Origin: Acidimicrobiia bacterium
GTDB lineage: Bacteria > Actinomycetota > Acidimicrobiia > Acidimicrobiales > CAIXPF01
Direction of reading: 5' to 3'
NCBI GenBank assembly: GCA_947476745.1
Contig: CANJRG010000002.1
Span: 186,001 to 250,000 of the forward strand
DNA length: 64,000 bases
Positions 1-8,251 of the stretch are shown in pieces; the stretch's first letter is position 1; every line of letters begins with the position of its first letter. The notes under the pieces were generated by a model. That model ran no database searches. It worked only from the letters and a program-made list of their open reading frames with translations, and had not been told where the DNA came from. Both the position numbers and the translations under genes were made by a program.

Positions 1-118
1 AAGGGCTCCAGCCCGGGTGGACAGACCGCATACGCCGAGTGAAGGGGCCGCTTGGCCGCCCGCTCCCGGTCCGCCGGACTGGAGCGGGACGCGCCGGCGG
101 ACCGGTCGGCCGAGCCGC

Positions 119-853
119 TCATCGGCCGTCCGCCCGCTGCAACGCGTCGAGAGCCACGATCACCATGTCGCGAAAGCCTTCCTGCCGTTCGTCGGAGGAG
201 AGGTGTTCGCCCCGCACCAACTGATCGCTGACCGAACACAACGCCAGCGCCTCGGCCCGGTGCTGGGCAGCTGCGCCGTAAAGGGCCGCCGCCTCCATCT
301 CCACCGCCAGCACGCCCATCCGGATGGCCGGACCATACAGCTCCGTGGGTGACTGGCCGGTGACCGGCGGGTAGAACAGGTCCGAGGACATGACGTTGCC
401 CACCTCGACCGGCAGCGCCGCAGCCTCCGCAGCAGCCAGCGCCGCCACGAGCAGGCCGGCATCGGCGGTGGCGGCGAAGTCGAACCCACCGAAACGCTGG
501 CGGTTGATCGAGGAGTCGGTACAGGCGCCGACCGCCACCACCACCGAACGCAGCTCGACCTGCGGCTGCAACGCGCCGCAGCTACCGACCCGGACCAGCC
601 GACGGCAGCCGAAGTGGGTGATCAGCTCCGTGGCGTAGATGGTCATCGAGGGCATGCCTATACCGGTACCCATCACCGACACCTCCCGGCCCTGGTAGCG
701 GCCTGTGTAGCCGAGCATGTTGCGTACCGCGGTGACCTGCCGGGCGCCTTCCAGGAAGGTCTCGGCGATCCACCGAGCACGCAGCGGGTCGCCAGGTAGC
801 AGCACGTCGGCGGCGAAGTCCCCGGGTTCGGCCGAGATGTGGGGGGTCGACAC
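119..853 (-). CDS. deoD: Purine nucleoside phosphorylase, DeoD type
   Basis: This enzyme splits purine (deoxy)nucleosides with phosphate to free base and (deoxy)ribose-1-phosphate in cytosolic purine salvage. The 244-residue protein follows hexameric bacterial DeoD along its whole length: N-terminal STPHISAEPGDF, the phosphate-binding LPGDPLRAR loop, RVGSCGAL, the substrate-site VEMEAAALY, and the catalytic Asp in SDQLVRGE near the C-terminus. I chose the GTG at 853 because it gives MSTPHIS, aligning with the MATPHIN start of known DeoD; a TTG start eight codons upstream (877) is possible. It is divergent from the FmdB gene with about 40 bp between starts. The family call is firm. Confidence 0.93.
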   Translation of the reverse strand: MSTPHISAEPGDFAADVLLPGDPLRARWIAETFLEGARQVTAVRNMLGYTGRYQGREVSVMGTGIGMPSMTIYATELITHFGCRRLVRVGSCGALQPQVELRSVVVAVGACTDSSINRQRFGGFDFAATADAGLLVAALAAAEAAALPVEVGNVMSSDLFYPPVTGQSPTELYGPAIRMGVLAVEMEAAALYGAAAQHRAEALALCSVSDQLVRGEHLSSDERQEGFRDMVIVALDALQRADGR

Positions 854-881
854 GACCGACAACGCTACCGCCCGCAACCGC

Positions 882-887
882 TAGGGT
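882..887 (+). promoter_or_regulatory. -10-like TAGGGT for leaderless start of the FmdB gene
   Basis: TAGGGT lies 6 nt before the ATG at 894, so transcription would begin at or next to the start codon. No Shine-Dalgarno sequence is present. It is one of about 18 similar sites in the window. Confidence 0.55.
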
Positions 888-893
888 AACTCC

Positions 894-1124
894 ATGCCGC
901 GCTACGAGTACCGCTGCCGCACCTGTGACACCGTCTTCGCCGAGCAGCGACCGATGAGCCGCTCCGCCGATCCGGCCACCTGCCCCGATGGGCACGAGGA
1001 CGCCCGCCGGGTGCTCTCGGTGTTCGCCACCGCCGGGCGGGCAACAACGTCGGACAGCGGCCCCGCACCGTCTTTCGGCGGCGGCGGGTGGGGCGGCTGC
1101 GGCGGCGGCTGCGCCTGCCACTGA
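894..1124 (+). CDS. FmdB-family zinc ribbon protein
   Basis: A 76-residue protein that begins PRYEYRC and carries the FmdB/CxxC-CxxC zinc ribbon: CRTC at residues 8-11 and a second knuckle replaced by CPDGHE near residue 30. The tail is Gly-rich and ends GGCGGGCACH, with three more Cys and a His that could bind metal. FmdB-type proteins were named from a formamidase operon as putative regulators, but their biochemical role is not settled. There is no upstream ribosome-binding site; a TAGGGT hexamer ends 6 nt before the ATG, so the mRNA is probably leaderless. It is a single-gene unit. Confidence 0.88.
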   Translation: MPRYEYRCRTCDTVFAEQRPMSRSADPATCPDGHEDARRVLSVFATAGRATTSDSGPAPSFGGGGWGGCGGGCACH

Positions 1125-1278
1125 GCCGCCTGCGTCAGCCGGAACCCCCGGCTGACCTGCACCGAGCCGGTCGACGCCCGGCCGCCACCGGCTCAGCACC
1201 CGGCTGACCTGATCCCGGCCCGAACGGCCGATGACCGGTTGGCCGACGTGGTGAACCGCCGCCGCTGGGACGACGATC

Positions 1279-1725
1279 TCAGGCCGCTGTGGTGGCCGCC
1301 TGCTGGACGAACGCCTCGAACTGGTCGGCCACGAACTGGCCGATGTGCTCGGCGTCGAGCTCGGTCCGCTTGATGGCCTGGCCCCCGACGACCACGGCCC
1401 CCTTGCGGGACAGCACCTTGGACAGCCCACCGACGGTTCCACCGGCCTTGAGGGCGTAGGTGCAGAACACGCTCACGTGCTTGCCGTCGAGCCACGGCAG
1501 CTTCTTGAACCTTCCGACCCGGCCCGGACGCTGGCCGAACAGGAACAGCCCGTCGGTCCAGGACCCGACGAACACCAGGTCCGCCTCGGCCAGGGCGTGC
1601 AGATCGACCGACGTCACCGAGCAGACCGTGGTCTCGGCCCCCAGGAACGTCGACGCCCCACCGATCAGCTCGGCCGCACGCTTGGTGTTGCCACCCATCG
1701 ACTCGTAGATCACCAGCACCTTCAC
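1279..1725 (-). CDS. Flavodoxin-family protein
   Basis: A 148-residue flavodoxin-fold protein, expected to bind FMN and carry electrons or act as a small quinone or azo reductase. The N-terminal VLVIYESMGGNTKRAA matches the FMN phosphate loop (Y/F-x-S-x-x-G-N-T), and DLVFVGSWTDG and FCTYAL fit the later FMN-contacting loops. The length suits short-chain flavodoxins. The GTG at 1725 gives the classic MKVLVIYES start; a second GTG at 1719 sits better, 7 nt from a strong GGAGG, so either may be used. No partner gene is adjacent, so its redox partner is unknown. Confidence 0.85.
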   Translation of the reverse strand: MKVLVIYESMGGNTKRAAELIGGASTFLGAETTVCSVTSVDLHALAEADLVFVGSWTDGLFLFGQRPGRVGRFKKLPWLDGKHVSVFCTYALKAGGTVGGLSKVLSRKGAVVVGGQAIKRTELDAEHIGQFVADQFEAFVQQAATTAA

Positions 1726-1818
1726 GCCTCCTTCTCTAGCAGGTCGGCGACCCGCAACGGTTGTTCGGGAGCAGTGCAGGGGGCCGCCGGGGGCGTCCTG
1801 GGGCGTCGAGGCCGGCGC

Positions 1819-2055
1819 TCAGCCCTCGTCCGGGTGGTGATCGGTCTCGATCCTGGCCCGGATGTCGGCGAAGGGGTCGGGGTCGGCGGCGATCTCCTCC
1901 AGCGTGCGGGCCAGTTGCTCGTCGGGACCGGCCGCCAGGTCGGCCTCGCGGCGTCGCAGGTCGGCGTCGATGCGGGCCTCGGTGGCCTCGATCAGGTCCG
2001 TGGCCTCGTCGGCCTCCCGCCCGAGCACAGCCCGCAGCCGGTCCCACCAGCTCAC
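1819..2055 (-). CDS. Small charged protein, third gene of TPP-enzyme operon
   Basis: A 78-residue acidic and helical protein starting MSWWDRLRAVLGRE, then rich in Glu, Asp and Arg, with no membrane segment or Cys. I do not recognise a family. Its GTG start overlaps the stop codon of the preceding membrane-protein gene (GTGA), so it is translationally coupled and co-transcribed with the TPP-enzyme gene. The amphipathic, repetitive helix pattern suggests a peripheral partner of the membrane protein, but that is only inference. Codon use matches neighbouring genes, which supports it being real. Confidence 0.6.
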   Translation of the reverse strand: MSWWDRLRAVLGREADEATDLIEATEARIDADLRRREADLAAGPDEQLARTLEEIAADPDPFADIRARIETDHHPDEG

Positions 2056-2684
2056 GCCGGCTCTGCCTCGACGGTGATCGACATGGACTCGATGGCCCGG
2101 TAGATCACCTGGTCACGCTGCGGTTGCCAGCGGTCGTAGAAGATCACCTCGAGGGGATGCCACGCCGCGACCCACAGCAGCAGCATCGGCAGCGGGGTCA
2201 GCAGCAGCGCCAGATCGTCGTCGATGAACGGCGCGAGGTGCAGGCCGGCGAACAACACCGCGGCGATCGTCGAGGACACCACGGCGAAGGGCGTCTTGGC
2301 GTAGCCCTCGTAACGGGCGCGGGCCTCCTCCTCGGCGGCCTCGCCCAGCTTGTGCCGACAGTGGCGCCGCACGGCGGCCGCCGTGCGTTCCTGCAGGTCG
2401 TCGGCCATCTCCGCGGCCGGAACCACCACCGTGGCTTCGAAGGTGGTGGTCGGCTTCCAGCGCCGCACCGCCAGATGGGCAACGATGTCCTCGATGCCCG
2501 AGGTCACGCGCCGCTGGTCCTCGAAGGGGTCAGCCTCCGGCGCCTCGAACAGCTCCGCGATCTCCCCCAGGCGCACCCGGAAGGCGATGCGCCCGTCGGT
2601 GACCTCCATGGAGGTGGCCGCTCCCTGCGAGTGCGGCACCGTTGTCTCGCCCTGGTGGGCATGGGGATGCTGCGAACGGCTCAT
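2052..2684 (-). CDS. Two-pass membrane protein of unknown function
   Basis: A 210-residue protein with a soluble N-terminal half (about 1-135) and two hydrophobic segments near residues 137-160 (around VVSSTIAAVLFAGLHL) and 164-183 (around LALLLTPLPMLLLWVAAW), followed by a short charged tail. The His-rich start SRSQHPHAHQGE is unusual. The start is fixed by an ATGA overlap with the stop of the TPP-enzyme gene, so the two are translationally coupled. No family is recognised. The soluble domain has the charge pattern of a regulatory or scaffold domain on the cytoplasmic side. Confidence 0.72.
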   Translation of the reverse strand: MSRSQHPHAHQGETTVPHSQGAATSMEVTDGRIAFRVRLGEIAELFEAPEADPFEDQRRVTSGIEDIVAHLAVRRWKPTTTFEATVVVPAAEMADDLQERTAAAVRRHCRHKLGEAAEEEARARYEGYAKTPFAVVSSTIAAVLFAGLHLAPFIDDDLALLLTPLPMLLLWVAAWHPLEVIFYDRWQPQRDQVIYRAIESMSITVEAEPA

Positions 2685-4324
2685 CGAGCCCGGCTCCTCT
2701 GGTGTGGCGGTAGGGGGAAGTTCATGGGAGCGAGGGCGTGCATGTCGATGTCGAGCAGGGTCGGTCCCGGGCGGTCGATGGCCCGGCCGAAGGCTGCTTC
2801 GAACTCGTCGACGCCGGAGACCCGCTCGGAGGCCAGGCCCATGCCCTGGGCCACGACGGCGAAGTCCGGCGTATGCAGGTCGACGCCGAAACGCCGGTCC
2901 ATGACCCGTTCCTGGATGCTGCGCAGCACCCCGTAGCCGCCGTCGTTGAACACGCAGACCACGACCGGCAGCTGGTAGTCGACGAGGGTCGCCAGCTCGC
3001 CCAGCGACAGCATGATCCCGCCGTCGCCCTGGATGAGCAGGGTCCGTCCGCCGCTGCCGAGGGCCGCGCCGACGGCGAGGGGCACCCCCGGGCCGATAGC
3101 GAGGGACGAGGGCCGGATGGAGGTCCTCGGGTGCAGCACCGGCAGCACCCGGTTGCCCCACAGGTACGCGGGCACGGTGGAATCACGAACGATCGGAGCG
3201 GCATCGGGCAGCAGCCGCCTGATGATCTGCCAGATCTGCCAGTGGTCCGGCCCGGTCTCCTCCTGGGACTTCTCGAGGTCGGCCTGGACTGACTTGCGGG
3301 CCCGGTCGACGTAACCGTCGTCGATGCCGCCCCCGTGCACCCGTTCGGCCAGCGCAGCCAACGCGTCGGCGGCGTCGGCCACGATCGCCACCTCGGCCGG
3401 GTAGTTCCGGCCGATCACTGCGGGGTCGGCGTCGATGTGCACGATCCGGCCGGGGATCTTCATCTGCCACATCCGGGTGGCGTAGTTCTGGAAGCGGGTG
3501 CCGACGGCCAGCACCACGTCCGCCTCCTTGATGATCGGCGACAGCGCCCCGCGCTCCACGCGAGGACCGAGGCACAGCGGATGGTCCTCGGGCAGCGAAC
3601 CACGGCCCTCGATGGTGGTGATGACCGGGGCGCCGAGCGTCTCGGCCAGGGACCGCAGGGCGGCGGAACCATCGGCGGCGACCACCCCTCCTCCGGCCCA
3701 GATCAGCGGACGTTCGGCCCCGTCGAGCAGCGCGGCCACCCGGTCGAGCACCGCCGGGTCGAGTTCGGCCCGTCCGGGCACGGGAATCGGCGGCAGCGTC
3801 ACCTCGGCCTCGGCGTACTGCAGGTCGATGGGGATCTCCACCGCACCTGGCTGGGGCCGGCCGGTACGCAGGTCGGTGGCCACCGCCACGATGGTCGACG
3901 CGATGTCCTCGGTGCGGCGCACCGACTCGGCCCGGCGGGTCACGGTGCGCAACATGTCGAGCTGTCGTTCGGCCTCGTGCAGGAAGCCCTTGCCCTTGCC
4001 GTAGAAGCGGGTCTCGATCTGCCCGGTGATCATCAGCACCGGCGACGAACCGAACTGGGCCTCGTACAGCCCGGCCATGGCGTTGACTGCGCCGGGGCCG
4101 GTCGAGGTCAACACCACGCCGAGCTTCCCCGAGGTCCGGGCGAACGCATCGGCGGCGTGCGCGGCGCCCTGCTCGTGGCGGCAGCGGACCACGGTGATGC
4201 CCTCAGTGCGGGACAACGCCTCGTAGATGGGCAGGTTGTGGACGCTCACGATGCCGAACACGTGGGTCACACCGAGCGCGGCGAGGGCAGCAGCAGCAGC
4301 CTCACCACCGGACATGCGGGTCAT
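2681..4324 (-). CDS. Thiamine pyrophosphate enzyme, acetolactate synthase-like
   Basis: A 547-residue enzyme of the acetolactate synthase / benzoylformate decarboxylase superfamily. The catalytic Glu of the N-terminal PYR domain is in RCRHEQGAAHAADAFAR (about 47-63). A central domain covers about 190-320, and the C-terminal PP domain has the TPP/Mg motif GDGGIML...NDGGYG. The FAD-binding residues that mark true IlvB are not obvious, and no small regulatory subunit is nearby, so it may be a decarboxylase or lyase of another 2-keto acid. It heads a three-gene operon with 4-bp overlaps. A TAGGTT hexamer lies 6 nt before the ATG, so translation is probably leaderless. Confidence 0.85.
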   Translation of the reverse strand: MTRMSGGEAAAAALAALGVTHVFGIVSVHNLPIYEALSRTEGITVVRCRHEQGAAHAADAFARTSGKLGVVLTSTGPGAVNAMAGLYEAQFGSSPVLMITGQIETRFYGKGKGFLHEAERQLDMLRTVTRRAESVRRTEDIASTIVAVATDLRTGRPQPGAVEIPIDLQYAEAEVTLPPIPVPGRAELDPAVLDRVAALLDGAERPLIWAGGGVVAADGSAALRSLAETLGAPVITTIEGRGSLPEDHPLCLGPRVERGALSPIIKEADVVLAVGTRFQNYATRMWQMKIPGRIVHIDADPAVIGRNYPAEVAIVADAADALAALAERVHGGGIDDGYVDRARKSVQADLEKSQEETGPDHWQIWQIIRRLLPDAAPIVRDSTVPAYLWGNRVLPVLHPRTSIRPSSLAIGPGVPLAVGAALGSGGRTLLIQGDGGIMLSLGELATLVDYQLPVVVCVFNDGGYGVLRSIQERVMDRRFGVDLHTPDFAVVAQGMGLASERVSGVDEFEAAFGRAIDRPGPTLLDIDMHALAPMNFPLPPHQRSRAR

Positions 4325-4330
4325 CGTCTC

Positions 4331-4336
4331 AACCTA
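4331..4336 (-). promoter_or_regulatory. -10-like TAGGTT for leaderless TPP-enzyme operon
   Basis: On the minus strand TAGGTT ends 6 nt before the ATG at 4324, with no Shine-Dalgarno sequence between. Confidence 0.5.
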
Positions 4337-4424
4337 GCCCGCGCCCCGCAAACGGATATCGCCCCGCTTCGTGCGAGAATGTGACGGAGCAAACATCGCT
4401 CCACAGTCGACAAACGGAGGCGCC

Positions 4425-5129
4425 ATGACCGGCCCCGCATACCTGTCCGACACCCCGGTTGCCACCGAGGTCGCCGCGGTCCGAGCCCAGTTCCTGGTCA
4501 AGGTTTACGTGCACCTTGCGGCGGCGGTCGCCGCGTTCCTGGCCGTCGAGACCGCGCTGTTCATGGGTGGCGCGGCCAAGGCCCTCTACGACCTGCTGGC
4601 CCGGCGAGGTGCCGTCTGGCTGCTGATCCTCGGCGGGTTCATGGTCGTCAACTGGATCGGCACCCAGGCCGCCCACAACCTGACCAACCCCCAGGCCCAA
4701 TACTTCGGCCTGTTCGGCATCGCCGCCGCCGAGGCCGTCATCTTCGCCCCGTTCCTGTACCTGGTGTTCAACACCGACGGGGCGACGACCGTGGCCGCTG
4801 CGGCCCTCATTACCCTGGTCGGGTTCGCCGCCCTCACCGCGGTCGGCATCTTCACCAGCAAGGACCTGTCGATACTGCGGCCGCTGGTGATGTGGGGCAG
4901 CATCGTGGCCCTGCTCGCCATCGTGGCCGCGGCGATCTTCGGCGCCAACCTCGGCACCTGGTTCAGCGTGATCATGGTGGGCCTGGCCGGGGTGGCGATT
5001 CTCTACCAAACCCAGAACATCATGAAGCGGTACCCGCAGTGGGCCTACGTCGGCGCGGCGGTGCAGCTGTTCGGCTCGTTGATGACCATGTTCTGGTACG
5101 TGCTGCGCATCCTCAGCGCCCGCCGCTGA
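4425..5129 (+). CDS. BAX inhibitor-1 / YccA-like membrane protein
   Basis: A 234-residue protein with about seven hydrophobic helices spaced as in the Bax inhibitor-1 (UPF0005) family. The family-typical start region is AQFLVKVYVHLAAAVAAF, and later segments around WLLILGGFMVVNWIG, FGIAAAEAVIFAPFLYL and YQTQNIMKRY match the conserved C-terminal half. Members act as membrane proton or calcium leak channels or as protease modulators; the substrate here is unknown. The ATG at 4425 follows a clear GGAGG at 4416-4420. A strong hairpin terminator lies shortly after the stop. Monocistronic. Confidence 0.88.
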   Translation: MTGPAYLSDTPVATEVAAVRAQFLVKVYVHLAAAVAAFLAVETALFMGGAAKALYDLLARRGAVWLLILGGFMVVNWIGTQAAHNLTNPQAQYFGLFGIAAAEAVIFAPFLYLVFNTDGATTVAAAALITLVGFAALTAVGIFTSKDLSILRPLVMWGSIVALLAIVAAAIFGANLGTWFSVIMVGLAGVAILYQTQNIMKRYPQWAYVGAAVQLFGSLMTMFWYVLRILSARR

Positions 5130-5154
5130 TTCATCGCTGACCAGCAAGAACGCG

Positions 5155-5186
5155 AGACAGGACCGGCCACTCGGCCGGTCCTGTCT
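5155..5186. terminator. Bidirectional hairpin between convergent genes
   Basis: Perfect 14-bp arms (AGACAGGACCGGCC and its complement) flank the 4-nt loop ACTC between the convergent BAX-inhibitor and sigma-factor genes. It can serve both strands. There is no long U tract. Confidence 0.7.
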
Positions 5187-5231
5187 AGCGTTGCCGATCG
5201 GGCGTCGGGCGCAATCGCCCGGGCCGCCGGC

Positions 5232-6143
5232 TCAGGCTGCGTCGAGCAGAGCTCGGGCGAAGGCCGCCTGCTCCGGACCGCGCAACTTGGCCAGTGCCTG
5301 GCGCTCGATCTGGCGGATCCGATCGGCGGACAGGCCCAACTCGGCGCCGATGTCGGACTGGGTGGCCGGCGGGCCGTCGAAGCCGTACCGCTTACGCAGC
5401 ACGAACCGCTCACGGTCTTCCAAGCTGGACAGCAATCGGTCGAGTTCGGCCGGGACCAAGTTCGCAATCGCGGCCTCGCTGGGGTTGTCGGCGTGCTGGT
5501 CCGCCACGAGATCACCACGCACGGCGTCGCCGTCGCCCACCGGCTCGTCCAGGGAGGACGGCTCGCTGAGGTAGCGGCGCAGCAGGGTGACCTGCTCCAC
5601 CGTCACCAGCGCTTCCTTGGCCAGCTCCTCGACCGTCGGCTCGCGACCGAAACGGGCTTCGAGTTCGAGCCGGGCCCGCTGCAGACGCAGGGCATCGTCA
5701 CGGACCGGGGCGGGCAGACGCACCAGGCGGCTGCCGGCAACCACGCCGCGCTGGATGGCCTGACGGATCCACCACGTGGCGTAGGTGGAGAACTTGAACC
5801 CCTTGCGCCAGTCGAACTTGTCGACGGCGTGAATGAGCCCGAGGTTGCCCTCCTGGATCAGGTCGAGCAGGGGCATTCCGGAGGACTGGTAGGCCTTGGC
5901 GATGGACACCACGAGCCGCAGGTTGGAGGTCACGAAGCGCTGGTGGGCGTCGTGGCCTTCCCGGACCGAGCGCCGCAGGGAGCGCTTGCGGGCCGGGGTG
6001 AGGGTATCGGCAAGGGTCTCGAGCTCGGCCCCGGCGGCGCGACCTGCTTCGATGCAGCGCGCGAGGTTGGCTTCGTCGGTTTTGGTCAGCAGCGGATAGC
6101 CGCCGATCTCGTTGAGGTAGACCCGAACCAGGTCTTCCGTCAT
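5232..6143 (-). CDS. RNA polymerase sigma factor, sigma-70 group 1/2
   Basis: A 303-residue sigma factor. It has region 1.2 (DLVRVYLNEIGGYPLLT), region 2 with NLRLVVSIAKAY, DLIQEGNLGLIHAVDKFDW and the -10-reading FSTYATWWIRQAI, region 3, and region 4 with the helix-turn-helix around LGLSADRIRQIERQALAKLR. It lacks the long N-terminal extension of housekeeping RpoD, like the SigB/HrdB-type paralogues of actinobacteria. I chose the ATG at 6143 because the extra codons up to an ATG at 6251 have poor third-position GC; a GTG at 6161 preceded by GAAGAG is an alternative. A paralogous primary sigma presumably lies elsewhere. Confidence 0.93.
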   Translation of the reverse strand: MTEDLVRVYLNEIGGYPLLTKTDEANLARCIEAGRAAGAELETLADTLTPARKRSLRRSVREGHDAHQRFVTSNLRLVVSIAKAYQSSGMPLLDLIQEGNLGLIHAVDKFDWRKGFKFSTYATWWIRQAIQRGVVAGSRLVRLPAPVRDDALRLQRARLELEARFGREPTVEELAKEALVTVEQVTLLRRYLSEPSSLDEPVGDGDAVRGDLVADQHADNPSEAAIANLVPAELDRLLSSLEDRERFVLRKRYGFDGPPATQSDIGAELGLSADRIRQIERQALAKLRGPEQAAFARALLDAA

Positions 6144-6465
6144 CTGTTCAGTTGAAGGCACGATCTGACTCTTCGAAGGTAGGGCGGCCCGGTAAGTGGG
6201 GGGGAACCGAGATCCGTATCGATTCTCGACAACAACGTCGAGGAGTTGCATGTTCCCGTGAGAGCGGCATTCCCACCCTGACGGACACCGCAGGCGTCTG
6301 CCACCTCATTTCTGGTGGTGTTGCCGCCATCATGGGACGGGTTTGTTGCCGAATGGCCAACGAACTGTATCACAGTGGCACGCCGACCATGGCTTTGACC
6401 AGCACTTTCCCCACCACGGACCGGGTTTCGGGTGTGACACTTGTCCACTCGCTAGGGTCCCGGCG
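6144..6465. other. Intergenic control region between sigma factor and LLM gene
   Basis: About 320 bp with lower GC than its surroundings and no convincing gene. It holds the promoter(s) and a long 5' leader of the sigma gene on the minus strand and the TAGGGT of the LLM gene on the plus strand. ACTGT-ATC-ACAGT (6364-6376) is a short perfect dyad that could bind a regulator. I see no known riboswitch. Confidence 0.45.
6453..6458 (+). promoter_or_regulatory. -10-like TAGGGT for leaderless LLM oxidoreductase
   Basis: TAGGGT ends 7 nt before the ATG at 6466, with no Shine-Dalgarno sequence. It supports the 6466 start over longer alternatives. Confidence 0.55.
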
Positions 6466-7341
6466 ATGCAGATGAAGTTCGGCCTGTTCAACATCAACAA
6501 CAACGCCTGCAGCCACCCCGACACCCTCGCCCAGGTGGCTCGGGCGGCCGAGGCCGCAGGCTTCGAGTCGCTCTGGACCGGCGAGCACGTGGTGCTGCCC
6601 GACCCCCAGGTCCCACCCTCCCCCGTGCCCCCGCAGGGCCGCATGCTCGACGGCGGGATCGCCCTGACCTACGCCGCTGCGGTGACCACGAGGATCCGCC
6701 TGGGCACCGGCATCATCATCCTCCCCCAGCGCAACCCGCTGGTGTTGGCCAAGGAGCTGGCTTCGCTCGACGTGCTGTCGAAGGGCCGATTCATCTTCGG
6801 TGTCGGCGTCGGCTACCTCGAACCGGAGTTCCGGGCGCTCGGCATCTCGATGGACGACCGCAACGGTAAGACGTTGGAGTACCTCGAGGCGATGACCGCC
6901 ATCTGGTCGATGGACCAGCCCGCCTACCACGGGCGCTACGTGTCCTTCGAGGGCGTCGACGCCCACCCCCGGCCGGTGCAGCAACCGTCGCCGCCGATCG
7001 TGATGGGCGGCCACACCGCGGCCGCCTACCGGCGCGCCATCACCCACGCCCACGGCTGGTACGGCTTCGCCCTCGATGCCGATCGCACCGCCGCGTGCGT
7101 GGACGGGCTGCGCAAGGCCGCCGAGCGCTACGAGCGCCCGGCCCACCTCGGCGAGCTCGAGATCACCGTCACCCCCGCCGGCCGCACCGACACCGCCGCC
7201 GTCGAGCGCTTCGGGGAGCTGGGCGTCAACCGCCTGGTGCTGCTGCCGCGCCTGCCCGCCGGCCGGGACCGCAACGACCCGCTCGACGGTGACGCCATCG
7301 TGGCCTTCGTCGAGGAGGTAGCGGCAGCCCACCTGCGCTGA
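6466..7341 (+). CDS. LLM-class (luciferase-like) F420-dependent oxidoreductase
   Basis: A 291-residue TIM-barrel protein of the luciferase-like monooxygenase superfamily, using reduced F420 or flavin. Family marks are the FGLFNINNN start, AAEAAGFESLWTGEHVV, the TRIRLGTGIIILPQRNPLVLA strand, and GRFIFGVGVGYLEPEFRALG. The C-terminal part is somewhat short. I chose the ATG at 6466 (MQMKFGLF) because a TAGGGT -10 sits 7 nt upstream; an ATG two codons later is also possible. The substrate cannot be read from sequence. Many relatives sit, as here, among acyl-CoA and steroid/lipid genes. Confidence 0.87.
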   Translation: MQMKFGLFNINNNACSHPDTLAQVARAAEAAGFESLWTGEHVVLPDPQVPPSPVPPQGRMLDGGIALTYAAAVTTRIRLGTGIIILPQRNPLVLAKELASLDVLSKGRFIFGVGVGYLEPEFRALGISMDDRNGKTLEYLEAMTAIWSMDQPAYHGRYVSFEGVDAHPRPVQQPSPPIVMGGHTAAAYRRAITHAHGWYGFALDADRTAACVDGLRKAAERYERPAHLGELEITVTPAGRTDTAAVERFGELGVNRLVLLPRLPAGRDRNDPLDGDAIVAFVEEVAAAHLR

Positions 7342-7348
7342 CCCCCGA

Positions 7349-7376
7349 CGCGGGGCGGCCCGGCCGGCACCCCGCG
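7349..7376. terminator. GC-rich hairpin between convergent LLM and crotonase genes
   Basis: CGCGGGG and CCCCGCG arms flank a 14-nt loop that itself contains a CCGGCCGG palindrome, between two convergent stop codons. There is no U run, so the terminator function is inferred. Confidence 0.4.
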
Positions 7377-7417
7377 AGGGCGAGGACCGGGCCGTGCCGC
7401 GTGCGGAACCGCAGGCC

Positions 7418-8251
7418 TCAGCGGCCGCCGAACACCGGCTCCTGCTTGTCGACGAAGGCCTTGGCTGCGTTGAGGTGGTCCTCGGTCTGGCCGCAGTGGA
7501 TGTGGTGGGTGACCTCGAGGTCCATGCAGTCGAGCAGCTCGCCGCCGGTAGCGGCCCGGTTGATGTTCTCGATCATGAAGCGGTAGGCGATCGACGGGCC
7601 GGTCGCCAGCTGCTGGGCGACCCCACGCCACCCGGCCTCGAACTCGGCAGCGGGGAACACCGCGTTGACCAGCCCGAGGCCCTGCGCGTGGTTCATGTCG
7701 AGCTTGGAAGACAGCAGGTACAGCTCCTTGGCCTTGGCCGCGCCCACCAACTGGGTCAGGAACCAGGTACCGCCGTAGTCGCCGGAGAAGCCCACCCGGG
7801 CGAACGCGGTGGTCATCACCGCGGTGTCCACCGCGATGCGCAGATCGCAGGCCAGCGCCAAGGACAGACCCGCCCCGGCGGCAGCACCGGGCAGGACGGC
7901 GATGGTCGGCTTGGCCATGGCCCACAGGACCCCGGAGGTGGCCCGCTGATCGAGCCGCTGACGCTGGACCCGCTCGTCGTAGGTCTCGACCGAGCCCGCC
8001 CCGCGGGCGGAGCCCTCGGCCATGCCCTTGACATCGCCACCGGCGCAGAACGCCCCACCGGCACCGGTGAGCACCACACAGCGCACGTCCGATGCGGTGG
8101 CGCACTCGGCCAGCGCCGCTTGCATACCCATCAGCATGTCATCGGAGAGGGCGTTACGCCGGTCGGGACGGTTCATGGTCAACACGGCCACGCCGTCGTT
8201 GACCTCGGCCTGAAGATCGGTGGTACCGGTGTCGATGATGCGAGAGCTCAT
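7418..8251 (-). CDS. Enoyl-CoA hydratase/isomerase (crotonase) family protein
   Basis: A 277-residue crotonase-fold enzyme. It has MNRPDRRNALSDDM, the first oxyanion-hole strand GAFCAGGDVKG, and the second oxyanion loop GAAAGAGLSLALACDLRIA. The usual catalytic Glu after the second loop is replaced by FARVGFSGDYGG, so hydratase activity is uncertain; isomerase, lyase or thioesterase activity is possible. It shares long stretches with the crotonase at 11454-12308 (both have VGFSGD(Y/F)GG and WFLTQLVG), so they are paralogues. The ATG at 8251 overlaps the upstream MFS stop (ATGA), and TACCGT lies 7 nt upstream. Confidence 0.9.
   Translation of the reverse strand: MSSRIIDTGTTDLQAEVNDGVAVLTMNRPDRRNALSDDMLMGMQAALAECATASDVRCVVLTGAGGAFCAGGDVKGMAEGSARGAGSVETYDERVQRQRLDQRATSGVLWAMAKPTIAVLPGAAAGAGLSLALACDLRIAVDTAVMTTAFARVGFSGDYGGTWFLTQLVGAAKAKELYLLSSKLDMNHAQGLGLVNAVFPAAEFEAGWRGVAQQLATGPSIAYRFMIENINRAATGGELLDCMDLEVTHHIHCGQTEDHLNAAKAFVDKQEPVFGGR

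Noticed and set aside
6144-6251. N-terminal extension of the sigma factor to ATG 6251
   Set aside because: Third codon positions are only about 57% G/C against more than 85% in the gene body, and region 1.2 begins right after ATG 6143.
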